In this document: piece after piece, positions 8,368-16,436 of the stretch
Position numbering within the stretch: the stretch's first letter is position 1
How the letters are laid out: every line of letters begins with the position of its first letter
Assembly: GCA_030631915.1 (NCBI GenBank)
Contig: DAOVKF010000002.1
Span: 1-38,348 of the forward strand
Length of the DNA stretch: 38,348 nucleotides
From: Candidatus Omnitrophota bacterium
GTDB lineage: Bacteria > Omnitrophota > Gorgyraeia > Tantalellales > Tantalellaceae
Reading direction: 5' to 3'
Program-made: the position numbers and the translations under genes
Notes under the pieces: model-generated
Database searches by the model: none
What the model saw: only the letters and a program-made list of their open reading frames with translations
Told to the model about the DNA's origin: nothing

Positions 8368-9707
8368 ACTATATCCCCAATGCCGAGGGTGACGTAAAAG
8401 AAATGCTTGGAGCCATAGGCATCGGGACCGGGGACATGGAAGAACTTTTCAGGATCATCCCTCCGGCGCTCCGCCCCCTGTCTTTTAACCTGCCTCCGGG
8501 CAGTTCTGAATTTGACGTCGAAAAATATCTGCGGGGCCTGGGCAGGAAAAACCTGACCGAACTCGTTTATTTTATCGGCGGCGGATTCTACGATCATTAT
8601 ATCCCCGCGGCGCTCGATGCCATTGTTTCACGTTCTGAATTTTACACCGCGTATACACCGTATCAGCCGGAAGCTTCCCAGGGCACGCTTCAGGCTATTT
8701 ACGAGTACCAGAGCTGTATTTGCCGACTGACAGGCATGGAGGCCGCTAACGCTTCACTTTATGACGGAGGCACCGCTTTATACGAAGCGGCGATGATGGC
8801 GATAAGGATCACCGGCAGGAATAAGATCATCATGGACGGCGGGGTCAATCCGATATACAGAAAGATGATGTATTCTTATACCAGCAATCTGTCCATTGAT
8901 TTCTCGGAGATACCGGTGAGCCACGGACAGAGTGACAGGGGTATGATAGACGAGTATCTTGATGACAGCACCGCGGCCGTCATCCTCCAGAACCCGAATT
9001 TTTTCGGGGCCATAGATGACCACAGTGATATATCCGAAAAATGCCATAAAGCCGGCGCCCTGGTCATAGAAAGCGTTTATCCTGTATCCCTGGGGTTATT
9101 GAAGACGCCGGGGGAGATGGACGCGGATATAGCCGTGGGAGAGGGACAGAGCCTGGGCATGCCGCTTTCGTTCGGAGGGCCGTATCTGGGGTTCATGGCC
9201 GCGAGGAAGAAATTTGTCCGCAAAATGCCCGGCCGGATCGCGGGAGCTACGACTGACGGAAAAGGACGTGTCGGATATGTGCTCACCCTGCAGACAAGGG
9301 AGCAGCATATACGCCGTGAAAAGGCCACTTCCAATATATGTTCCAACCAGGCTCTCTGCGCTTTACGCGCGCTGGTCTATATGTCGCTTATCGGGAAGCA
9401 GGGCTTCGTGGAATTGGCCCGGATCTGCCGGGATAAAGCCGAATATGCCGGGCAGAAGCTGGGAAAGATAAAAGGCGTGGAAGTCAAGAGAAGCGCGCCG
9501 ACCTTTAACGAGTTTACCTTGAAACTTCCCGGCAGCGCCGACAAGGTAATAGGCAAGCTTTTGGATAAGGGGATAGTGGCGGGTTTTCCGCTCGGGCGGT
9601 ACTATGCGGATATGGAGGATTACCTGCTGGTCGCTGTAACGGAGAAAAGGACGGAGCGGGAGATAACAATGTTCGCTGACGCTTTGGAGGAGGCCCTGTG
9701 GAGCTGA
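8364..9707 (+). CDS. gcvPA: Glycine dehydrogenase (decarboxylating) subunit 1
   Basis: First subunit of the two-subunit P protein. With GcvPB it decarboxylates glycine and loads the aminomethyl group onto GcvH. The 447-residue protein begins with a GTG that overlaps the gcvH stop by four bases, with AGGAG eight bases upstream. Family motifs are TAYTPYQPEASQGTLQ near residue 93, the MEAANASLYDGGTALYEAA block, and RREKATSNICSNQALCALRA. It lacks the PLP lysine, as expected for this subunit. The 3' end overlaps gcvPB by ten bases. The split P protein is the usual arrangement in many bacteria and archaea, unlike the fused E. coli GcvP. Confidence 0.95.
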   Translation: MNYIPNAEGDVKEMLGAIGIGTGDMEELFRIIPPALRPLSFNLPPGSSEFDVEKYLRGLGRKNLTELVYFIGGGFYDHYIPAALDAIVSRSEFYTAYTPYQPEASQGTLQAIYEYQSCICRLTGMEAANASLYDGGTALYEAAMMAIRITGRNKIIMDGGVNPIYRKMMYSYTSNLSIDFSEIPVSHGQSDRGMIDEYLDDSTAAVILQNPNFFGAIDDHSDISEKCHKAGALVIESVYPVSLGLLKTPGEMDADIAVGEGQSLGMPLSFGGPYLGFMAARKKFVRKMPGRIAGATTDGKGRVGYVLTLQTREQHIRREKATSNICSNQALCALRALVYMSLIGKQGFVELARICRDKAEYAGQKLGKIKGVEVKRSAPTFNEFTLKLPGSADKVIGKLLDKGIVAGFPLGRYYADMEDYLLVAVTEKRTEREITMFADALEEALWS

Positions 9708-11140
9708 TATTCAGGAGATCCGGGCCAGGGAAAGAAGGCGTGAGACTGCCGGCAAGGGATTGCCCTCCGGCCGGGGCGATAGATCCTCGTTATACCAGAA
9801 CCGAGGCCGCGGAACTTCCGGGTTTATCCGAGCCAGAGGTTGTGAGACACTTTACCAGACTTTCAAGGATGAACTTCGGGGTGGATTCGCATTTTTATCC
9901 GCTCGGGTCCTGCACCATGAAATATAACCCGAAATTTCTTGAGAAGATCGCGAACCTGGAGTGTTTCGCGTCGCTGCATCCCCTTCAGCCGCAGCTCGTA
10001 AAGGGAGCGACGCTTACCCAGGGCGCGCTTGAGGTAATAAACGGTCTTGAAAGGGCGTTGTGTGAAATAAGCGGCATGGATGAATTCACCACTCATCCCA
10101 TGGCAGGCGCGCACGGCGAACTTACCGGGGTCATGCTCATTGCCGCTTATCACAAAAGTAAAGGGGAAAGGCGGAAGTACATATTGATCCCGGATTCAGG
10201 GCACGGCACCAACCCTGCCAGCGCCGCTATCGCCGGATATGAGGTCAGGTCGATCACGACCGATGAGAACGGTGTCATGGACATCGCGGAATTCGAGAAG
10301 GCCCTTGACCGGGAGGCCGCGGGCGTGATGCTTACCTGTCCCAACACGCTCGGTATATTCAACCCGCGGATAAAAGAAATAGCTGATATGGCCCATGAGG
10401 CGGGAGCTCTCATGTATTACGACGGCGCGAACCTGAACGCGATAATGGGCAAGGCCAGGCCCGGCGATCTCGGGTTTGATATAGTGCATCTCAATATCCA
10501 CAAGACCTTTGGGACGCCTCATGGCGGCGGCGGGCCGGGCGCGGGGCCGGTAGGAGTCAAAGAGTATCTTGCGCCGTTTCTGCCTGTTTCGCGTGTTATA
10601 AAAGGAACGGACGGCGCGTTTGCGCTGGACTATGACAGGCCTTTTTCCATAGGCTACATTGCCCCTTTTTACGGGAATTTCGCGGTATTGCTTAAAGCGT
10701 ACGTGTATATACTTCTGCTGGGCGGGGAAGGGCTCCGGAGAGTGAGCGAGCATGCCGTTTTAAACGCGAATTACCTTAAAAGCCGGCTGGAACATCATTA
10801 TGATATCCCTTACGCCGAGAACTGTATGCATGAATTCGTGATATCAGCGGCGCGGCAGGCGGAAAGAGGTGTCCACGCCATTGATATCGCGAAAGCGCTC
10901 ATAGACAGAGGCATACACCCGCCCACCGTGTATTTCCCCCTTAATGTAAAAGAAGCCATTATGATCGAACCCACGGAGACCGAGTCCAGAGAGACACTTG
11001 ACAGGTTCATAGATGTCATGATCGAGCTTGCCGGACTGGCGGAAAAGGACCCGGCCGCCTTCCGGGAATTTCCGAAGACCGCGCCTGTCGGCCGGCTGGA
11101 CGAGGTCAAAGCCGCCAGGGACATGGACCTCTGTGCGTAG
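9698..11140 (+). CDS. gcvPB: Glycine dehydrogenase (decarboxylating) subunit 2 (PLP-binding)
   Basis: Catalytic PLP-binding subunit of the split glycine decarboxylase, 480 residues. It contains FYPLGSCTMKYNP near residue 67, the HPLQP block at 94, DSGHGTNPASAA near 166, and the PLP-lysine motif HLNIHKTFGTPHGGGGPG with Lys269. The C-terminus has PPTVYFPL and MIEPTETE, also conserved. The GTG start at 9698 overlaps the end of gcvPA and has GGAGGAGG a few bases upstream. It is the last glycine-cleavage gene here; no gcvL (dihydrolipoamide dehydrogenase) gene is present in the window, so that subunit must be supplied from elsewhere. Confidence 0.95.
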   Translation: MELIFRRSGPGKEGVRLPARDCPPAGAIDPRYTRTEAAELPGLSEPEVVRHFTRLSRMNFGVDSHFYPLGSCTMKYNPKFLEKIANLECFASLHPLQPQLVKGATLTQGALEVINGLERALCEISGMDEFTTHPMAGAHGELTGVMLIAAYHKSKGERRKYILIPDSGHGTNPASAAIAGYEVRSITTDENGVMDIAEFEKALDREAAGVMLTCPNTLGIFNPRIKEIADMAHEAGALMYYDGANLNAIMGKARPGDLGFDIVHLNIHKTFGTPHGGGGPGAGPVGVKEYLAPFLPVSRVIKGTDGAFALDYDRPFSIGYIAPFYGNFAVLLKAYVYILLLGGEGLRRVSEHAVLNANYLKSRLEHHYDIPYAENCMHEFVISAARQAERGVHAIDIAKALIDRGIHPPTVYFPLNVKEAIMIEPTETESRETLDRFIDVMIELAGLAEKDPAAFREFPKTAPVGRLDEVKAARDMDLCA

Positions 11141-11173
11141 GGGGCCCCTGGTAGGAACATGGTAAACGGTCGT

Positions 11174-11199
11174 TACTCGTGTTCAGGGATACCCGAGTA
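11174..11199 (+). repeat. Imperfect inverted repeat between gcvPB and the lipoate ligase gene
   Basis: TACTCG (11174-11179) pairs with CGAGTA (11194-11199), and an inner GGG/CCC pairing is possible. There is no T run after it, so terminator function is doubtful. It lies 20 bases upstream of the next gene and could affect its translation. Confidence 0.3.
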
Positions 11200-11218
11200 G
11201 AAATACGTGTATTAGAAA

Positions 11219-11944
11219 ATGAAACTCGTTAATTACCAACCCTCCAGTCCGGAAGAATCAGTGGCACTGGACGAACTGCTTCTTCATAAAGCCGAAACCG
11301 GTGGCATCGGCGAGACCCTGCGTTTATGGACCCCTGATGAATATTTTATCGCGGCGGGCCGGGCCTCCACGATATCGCAGGATTGTTTTATGGAAAGATG
11401 CCGGCGCGAGAGAATAAAGATAATAAGACGCATATCAGGCGGCGGGACCGTGCTGCAGGGGCCGGGTTGCCTGAATTATTCCCTGGTCCTTGCTTATGAG
11501 AGCGACGGAAAGTACCGGCTCATCCGTACTTCCTACCTCGCGATTCTGGAGAGGGTAGCCGGCCTTTTGAGGGACAGGGGCCTTGCGGCGGAATTTTTCC
11601 CTGTTTCGGATCTCGCGATAGACGGTAAAAAGATATCCGGCAACGCCCAGGCGAGAAAACGTTCCTATCTGCTTCATCACGGCACTTTTATGGTGGATTT
11701 TGATATTGACCGGATATCGGGTCTTTTGAGGCATCCCGCCTCGGAACCGGAGTATAGAAAGGGCAGGCCGCACCGGGATTTTGTGCGTAATATTCCGGTG
11801 GACATGGAGGAAATGAAGCGGGTGATCATGAAGGCGTTTTCAGCCGCAGAAGGCGAATGGGAACCCGCCTCCGGCGATACAGAGGAATTAAAGTCGCTTA
11901 TCTCGCGGAAATACGCGGATAAAGGGTGGAATTACATGTTTTAG
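11219..11944 (+). CDS. Lipoate-protein ligase A / lipoyltransferase family (BPL_LplA_LipB fold), short form
   Basis: A 241-residue member of the biotin/lipoate ligase fold family. Motifs are RRISGGGTVLQGPGCLNYSL at 70-89 (compare RRxSGGGAVxHD..N in LplA) and SDLAIDGKKISGNAQ at 130-144, where Lys138 aligns with the catalytic lysine of LplA. HHGTFMVDFD follows. It lacks the C-terminal accessory domain of E. coli LplA, so it may be a ligase needing a partner, an octanoyltransferase (LipM-like) or an amidotransferase. Cys84 in GPGC could be of interest for a transferase mechanism, but this is not proven. It sits 78 bases after gcvPB, and GcvH is the obvious substrate. No Shine-Dalgarno is visible before the ATG. 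Confidence 0.85.
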   Translation: MKLVNYQPSSPEESVALDELLLHKAETGGIGETLRLWTPDEYFIAAGRASTISQDCFMERCRRERIKIIRRISGGGTVLQGPGCLNYSLVLAYESDGKYRLIRTSYLAILERVAGLLRDRGLAAEFFPVSDLAIDGKKISGNAQARKRSYLLHHGTFMVDFDIDRISGLLRHPASEPEYRKGRPHRDFVRNIPVDMEEMKRVIMKAFSAAEGEWEPASGDTEELKSLISRKYADKGWNYMF

Positions 11945-11953
11945 AGTAGAGTG

Positions 11954-11979
11954 AGCATATCCTGATACACTGATATGCT
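11954..11979. terminator. Candidate stem-loop between convergent genes
   Basis: AGCATATC (11954-11961) pairs perfectly with GATATGCT (11972-11979) across a 10-base loop. It lies in the short gap between the plus-strand lipoate gene and the minus-strand lipoprotein, where a bidirectional terminator is expected. A proper T run is lacking on either side, so the call is tentative. Confidence 0.4.
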
Positions 11980-11999
11980 TAACCGGGGGCTCCGCGTTA

Positions 12000-12404
12000 T
12001 TACAGCTTTTCCAGAATGAGCCGGTCCGCCTTTTTAAGAGCGGTGCTGCTGAGGGAACTCAGGGTTACGCTGGTCCTGCCTTGTCCCGCGGATTCAAAGA
12101 AGATGCCCACCCGCGTGGTATCGGTTTGTTTCGGAAAACCCATTACTATGATATAACCTTTGTCCGGGTTGCTCTGATATATGGTCAGGCCGCCGGCTTT
12201 CAGTATTCCCGTGATCTTATCAAAGGTTTTGTCACGCGGGAGATCGATCTCTTTTGTTATGCCGGTGCTTCGCGCTTTTTCAAGGTCAGTGTGCCCCACG
12301 CCGAAAACGTCACCCATGTTTTCCGGATATGACACGCATCCGCCTGTCAGGAAAACGATTGACAGAAGAACAATAGTCATGAATATGTCCTGTCTGGTTC
12401 TCAT
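12000..12404 (-). CDS. Small predicted lipoprotein of unknown function
   Basis: A 134-residue protein with a lipoprotein signal peptide: MRTRQDIF, a hydrophobic stretch IVLLSIVFL, then the lipobox LTGGC, so it is likely anchored in a membrane facing the periplasm. The mature part is a compact alpha/beta protein with alternating strands (GLTIYQSN, GYIIVMGFP, TRVGIFFES, TSVTLSSLSS). I do not recognise its family. The start at 12404 gives a normal n-region. The alternative ATG at 12380 has AGGA upstream but leaves an uncharged signal peptide. A TATAAT box ends only seven bases before ATG 12404, so the mRNA may be leaderless. It is transcribed divergently from pckG. Confidence 0.75.
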   Translation of the reverse strand: MRTRQDIFMTIVLLSIVFLTGGCVSYPENMGDVFGVGHTDLEKARSTGITKEIDLPRDKTFDKITGILKAGGLTIYQSNPDKGYIIVMGFPKQTDTTRVGIFFESAGQGRTSVTLSSLSSTALKKADRLILEKL

Positions 12405-12411
12405 GGACACA

Positions 12412-12440
12412 ATTATACACTCCCTGTTCCGGGGACACAA
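12412..12440 (-). promoter_or_regulatory. Promoter of the lipoprotein gene
   Basis: On the minus strand TTGTGT (12435-12440), a 17-base spacer and TATAAT (12412-12417). The -35 box lies inside a GGGGACACAA repeat motif (12431-12440). The start codon is seven bases beyond the -10 box. Confidence 0.6.
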
Positions 12441-12446
12441 TACTTA
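12431..12446 (+). repeat. GGGGACACAA intergenic repeat motif, copy 1
   Basis: GGGGACACAATACTTA at 12431-12446. The same core recurs at 17684, 17699, 18685, 22175 and 24539, always in or at the edge of a gap between genes. Such motifs are seen near REP-type elements in other bacteria (from memory, not checked). Confidence 0.55.
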
Positions 12447-12472
12447 ATTCGTAACAGGTTTTATTCTTCCCG

Positions 12473-12499
12473 TTGACATGCTGAGATTTGTATTATAAC
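12473..12499 (+). promoter_or_regulatory. Candidate promoter of pckG-purC-sua5
   Basis: A consensus -35 box TTGACA (12473-12478) is followed after 15 bases by TATAAC (12494-12499). The spacer is a little short, but the surrounding TA-rich stretch gives alternative -10 registers. It lies about 60 bases before the pckG start. Confidence 0.5.
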
Positions 12500-12558
12500 A
12501 TATATTGTTAGATCTATAGCGCTGTGTTGACAGAGCGTGAATGGGGATAAGGAGAATA

Positions 12559-14451
12559 ATGAAGAAGGAACATAAAGACGTCCTGTTGCGGAAATGCGGG
12601 GAAAAAAATTACGGAAAACTTGAGGGACTGGATAACCCGGGGCTTATCGCGTTCCTCGCTGAATACGTCGGATTGTGTAACCCGGGATCGGTCTTTATCC
12701 GCACCGATTCAGAGGATGACGCGGAGTATATACGCAAAAAGGCGCTGGAGACCGGGGAGGAAAAAGAGTTGCGGATACCCGGGCACACGGTCCATTTTGA
12801 CGGATATTATGACCAGGCGAGGGATAAAACAAATACCAGATATCTTCTCAGGCCGGACGAGGTCCTCGGCTCCGATATAAGTTTTATTGACAGAGAAGAA
12901 GGCCTGAAAGAGATCCGCGCTATCCTGAAGGATATAATGGCGGGCAAGGAAATGTACATATCTTTCTTCTGCCTGGGGCCCACGGATTCTGAATTCTCCA
13001 TTTCCGCGGTGCAGATAACCGATTCTACTTACGTGGCCCATTCAGAGGACATCCTTTACCGCAGCGGGTATGAGCAGTTTAAAAGGTTATCCGGCGCCGA
13101 CAGATTTTTCCGCTTTGTGCACAGCGCCGGGGCGCTGGAGAACCGTGTCAGCCGCGACGTGTATAACCGGCGGGTGTATATAGATCTTGAAGAAGAGATG
13201 GTATACAGCGCCAATACCCAGTACGCGGGAAATACCGTGGGGTTGAAGAAACTGGCCATGCGTCTGGCCATAAAACGGGCTTCCGAAGAGGGGTGGCTGA
13301 CCGAACACATGTTTGTCATGGGTGTCCACGGGCCGGATAAAAAAAGGTTGACCTATTTTACCGGTTCTTTTCCCAGCGCGTGCGGGAAGACCGCGACCGC
13401 CATGCTGGAGGGGGAAAAGATAATAGGCGACGATATAGCATATCTTCGCTGCAAGAACGGAAACATCCGGGCCGTGAATGTGGAAAGCGGCATTTTCGGG
13501 ATCATAAAGGATGTCAGCGCCCGGAGCGATCCGGCGATATTCAAGGCCCTTACCTCGCCGGCGGAGATAATATTTTCCAACGTTCTGGTGACGACCGACA
13601 ACAGGCCGGACTGGCTCGGCAGCGGGGAGCCGGAACCCGAGGAGGGCGTTAATTTCGCGGGGAAATGGTATCAGGGCAGAAAGGGGCCTGACGACAACGA
13701 GATACTGCCAGCGCACAAGAACGCCCGGTACACGATCCGGCTGGAAAGCCTGGAAAATTGTGATGAAAACCTTGCAAACCCCGAAGGGGTCAAAATAGGC
13801 GGAGTGATATACGGCGGCCGTGATTCAGATACCAATGTCCCGGTGGAACAGTCTTTTGACTGGGCGCACGGAATACTGACGCAGGCGGCCACGATCGAAT
13901 CAGAGACCACAGCGGCCACTCTGGGGAAAGAGGGCGTCAGAAAATTCAACCTCATGGCAAACCTGGATTTTCTTTCCATCCCCATAGGAAGATACATACA
14001 GAACAATCTGGATATAGTGGAGGGGATCAAAGACCCGCCGCTGATATTCCACGTGAATTATTTTCTTAAAGGAAAGGACGGAAATTACCTTAACGGGATA
14101 AAGGATAAACACGTATGGGTCAGATGGATGGAGTTGCGGGTCAACGGGGAAGCCGGCGCCGTTAAGACGCCGACGGGATATTTCCCCGCATATCAGGACC
14201 TTGTTCCCTTGTTCAGGGAGGTCCTTGGCAGGGGCTACACCAGGGAGGAATATGAGGAGCAGTTCACTCTGCGTATCCCCGAGCGCATGGACAAGAAAAA
14301 GAGAATAAAGAAGATATATCATTCCAAGGTATTCGATACCCCTCATGCCCTGATGAAAGCCCTGGACGATCAGATGGCCAGGCTTGAAGAGTGCAGGAAG
14401 AAGCACGGGGATTATGTGTCTCCGTTTGTGCTCGAGGGGTTGTTGCAATGA
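12559..14451 (+). CDS. pckG: Phosphoenolpyruvate carboxykinase (GTP)
   Basis: GTP-dependent PEP carboxykinase that interconverts oxaloacetate and PEP. The 630-residue length suits the GTP class (ATP enzymes are about 540). Visible motifs are the P-loop (kinase-1) FPSACGKT at about 271-278, the metal-binding GDDIAYL near 290, and NFAGKWYQG. The conserved N-terminal block includes RTDSEDD and SFFCLGPTDS. ATG 12559 was preferred over 12541 because AAGGAG lies four bases before it. The stop overlaps the purC start (ATGA), so the two are translationally coupled. With nifJ it suggests a flexible PEP-pyruvate-oxaloacetate node; in an anaerobe it may run in the carboxylating direction, which is inference. 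Confidence 0.95.
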   Translation: MKKEHKDVLLRKCGEKNYGKLEGLDNPGLIAFLAEYVGLCNPGSVFIRTDSEDDAEYIRKKALETGEEKELRIPGHTVHFDGYYDQARDKTNTRYLLRPDEVLGSDISFIDREEGLKEIRAILKDIMAGKEMYISFFCLGPTDSEFSISAVQITDSTYVAHSEDILYRSGYEQFKRLSGADRFFRFVHSAGALENRVSRDVYNRRVYIDLEEEMVYSANTQYAGNTVGLKKLAMRLAIKRASEEGWLTEHMFVMGVHGPDKKRLTYFTGSFPSACGKTATAMLEGEKIIGDDIAYLRCKNGNIRAVNVESGIFGIIKDVSARSDPAIFKALTSPAEIIFSNVLVTTDNRPDWLGSGEPEPEEGVNFAGKWYQGRKGPDDNEILPAHKNARYTIRLESLENCDENLANPEGVKIGGVIYGGRDSDTNVPVEQSFDWAHGILTQAATIESETTAATLGKEGVRKFNLMANLDFLSIPIGRYIQNNLDIVEGIKDPPLIFHVNYFLKGKDGNYLNGIKDKHVWVRWMELRVNGEAGAVKTPTGYFPAYQDLVPLFREVLGRGYTREEYEEQFTLRIPERMDKKKRIKKIYHSKVFDTPHALMKALDDQMARLEECRKKHGDYVSPFVLEGLLQ

Positions 14452-15356
14452 TACAGGAGAGTCCGTTGTTGACGCTGGAATTGCCGGGTATCCCGTTTTT
14501 TAAAAGGGGCAAGGTCAGGGACGTTTACGATCTGGGCGATAAACTGCTGTTTGTCGCCACGGACCGGATCTCCGCGTTCGACGTGATAATGAAGAACGGG
14601 ATACCGGCCAAAGGCAAGGTCCTTAACTCTATCTCCGAGTTCTGGTTCGGGTTCACGGAGGACATCATCGCCAATCATGTGATAACGTCTGATATGGCCG
14701 GGATGATCGACCTGGAGCCCGCGCTGGAGGGATACAGGGACCTGCTTGAAGGCAGGAGCATGCTCGTAAAAAAAGCGGAACCGGTCCCGGTCGAGTGCAT
14801 AGTAAGAGGATATATTTCCGGTTCAGGCTGGAAGGATTACACAAAGTCCGGCAAAATATGCGGCATTGACCTGCCCGAAGGATTGAAGGAATCCGACAGG
14901 CTCCGGGAACCGATATTCACGCCTTCCACGAAAGCGGAATCCGGGCATGACGAAAATATATCCCAGGAAGAGATGATCGAACAGGTCGGCGGGGAAGTAT
15001 TTCAACTGTTAAAGGAAAAGAGCGTGTCCGTTTATGAAAAGGCCAGGGATTACGCCGAGTCCAGGGGAATAATCATTGCGGATACAAAACTGGAGTTCGG
15101 CAGGACACAGGACGGGATAATACTTGTGGACGAGGTGCTTACGCCCGATTCTTCGCGTTTCTGGCCGAAGGACGGATACGCTCCCGGCCGCTCCCAGAAG
15201 AGTTTTGACAAGCAGTTTGTCCGGGATTATCTGGAGACCCTGGATTGGGACAAAACCCCGCCTGGGCCCGAACTTCCGGAAGACATCGTTCGGAAGACGT
15301 CAGAGAAATACAGGGAAGCGTACCGCATCCTCACCGGGCGCCAACTTCCCCTTTGA
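14448..15356 (+). CDS. purC: Phosphoribosylaminoimidazole-succinocarboxamide synthase (SAICAR synthetase)
   Basis: Purine biosynthesis enzyme joining CAIR and aspartate with ATP. At 302 residues it is of the longer type seen in yeast and many bacteria. Motifs are FFKRGKVRDVYDLGD at the N-terminus, ATDRISAFDVIM near residue 37, CIVRGYISGSGWKDY near 112, the TPSTKAESGHDENIS block near 161, and DTKLEFG with VLTPDSSRFW further on. ATG 14448 overlaps the pckG stop by four bases with AGGGG upstream; longer starts inside pckG are not family-like. Pairing with pckG is unusual and probably only transcriptional. Identity is secure. Confidence 0.95.
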   Translation: MIQESPLLTLELPGIPFFKRGKVRDVYDLGDKLLFVATDRISAFDVIMKNGIPAKGKVLNSISEFWFGFTEDIIANHVITSDMAGMIDLEPALEGYRDLLEGRSMLVKKAEPVPVECIVRGYISGSGWKDYTKSGKICGIDLPEGLKESDRLREPIFTPSTKAESGHDENISQEEMIEQVGGEVFQLLKEKSVSVYEKARDYAESRGIIIADTKLEFGRTQDGIILVDEVLTPDSSRFWPKDGYAPGRSQKSFDKQFVRDYLETLDWDKTPPGPELPEDIVRKTSEKYREAYRILTGRQLPL

Positions 15357-15393
15357 TGAAAATAACGAATTACCGATCACGAGTTGCGAAACA

Positions 15394-16416
15394 ATGAGAC
15401 CGCCTATCCTGAGGATCGATCCTCGCGACATAGACCCTGAACTGGTCAAAGAAGCCGCGCACCTTATCAATAACAGGGGACTTGTCGCTTTTCCCACAGA
15501 GACCGTTTACGGGCTCGGGGCGGATGCCATGGACCCGGGAGCCGTAAGCAGGATATTTGAGGCAAAAAAACGTCCCCTTGATGATCCGCTTATCGTGCAT
15601 GTAGCGGCTGAGAAGAACCTGTATGAACTGGTAGAGACCGTCCCGCCGGAAGCGAAAAAACTTATGGAACGTTTTTGGCCCGGCCCGTTGACATTGGTCT
15701 TAAAGAAGACCATGAAGGTCCCGGACATTGTTACCACGGGTCTTGATACGGTTGCCGTGCGCATGCCTTCGAATATTATAGCCAGGGAACTGATAAAAGC
15801 GGCGGAGGTCCCGATAGCCGCGCCTTCCGCCAATCTGTTCGGCCGGCCTTCTCCCACCACGGCGCAGCATGTCATGGACGATCTTGGCGATGCCGTTGAC
15901 ATGGTCATTGACGGCGGCAGGACAGAGATCGGTCTGGAGTCCACTGTTGTGGCGTTTACGGGTGGAGAGACCGTTATCCTGCGGCCCGGAGGCATCTCTC
16001 TGGAGGAGTTAAGATCGGTCGTAAAGGGGATATATGTGTACACGGACAGTGAGCTCGCGGAGAAGTCGCCGGGCAAATATCCCCGGCATTATTCTCCGCG
16101 GCCCAGGGTCGTTATTGTCGAGGAGAGCGGCAGACAGATAGAAAGCACGTTGTCTGTCGTAAGGGACAGCATTGAAGGGGGATATAAGGTCGGCATAATG
16201 TCTAAGCAGGAGCATGCTTCTTCTTACATGGAATTTGATCATAAAATACTGGGTCCGGGAGATGACGGCAGGACATGCGCTTCCAGGCTTTTTCACGTGT
16301 TAAGGGAATTTGACACCGAAGGCGTGGATATTATCGTTGCCGAAGCTCTTCAGGAGCGAGGGATAGGCCTGGCTGTAATGGACCGTTTGCGGAAAGCCGC
16401 GGCTCCGGCGGCATAG
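15394..16416 (+). CDS. sua5: L-threonylcarbamoyladenylate synthase (Sua5/YrdC/YwlC long form)
   Basis: Makes threonylcarbamoyl-AMP for the t6A modification of tRNAs reading ANN codons. The 340-residue protein has the N-terminal YrdC domain (about 1-210) with GLVAFPTETVYGLGADA, KKRPLDDPLIVH, FWPGPLTLVL and APSANLFGRPSPTTA. It also has a C-terminal Sua5 domain after the SPGKYPRHYSPRP linker. That linker and the extra domain separate it from short TsaC. ATG 15394 starts just before the conserved part; there is no good Shine-Dalgarno. The 37 bases between purC and this start are a filler-like run with repeated aataacgaatta/gagttgcgaa pieces. It ends close to the convergent GHL10 gene. Confidence 0.93.
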   Translation: MRPPILRIDPRDIDPELVKEAAHLINNRGLVAFPTETVYGLGADAMDPGAVSRIFEAKKRPLDDPLIVHVAAEKNLYELVETVPPEAKKLMERFWPGPLTLVLKKTMKVPDIVTTGLDTVAVRMPSNIIARELIKAAEVPIAAPSANLFGRPSPTTAQHVMDDLGDAVDMVIDGGRTEIGLESTVVAFTGGETVILRPGGISLEELRSVVKGIYVYTDSELAEKSPGKYPRHYSPRPRVVIVEESGRQIESTLSVVRDSIEGGYKVGIMSKQEHASSYMEFDHKILGPGDDGRTCASRLFHVLREFDTEGVDIIVAEALQERGIGLAVMDRLRKAAAPAA

Positions 16417-16436
16417 CGGTTTATACAGACCTTATT

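Noticed and set aside
10196..10753. Minus-strand open frame inside gcvPB
   Set aside because: A shadow of gcvPB; no domain-like motif or ribosome site.
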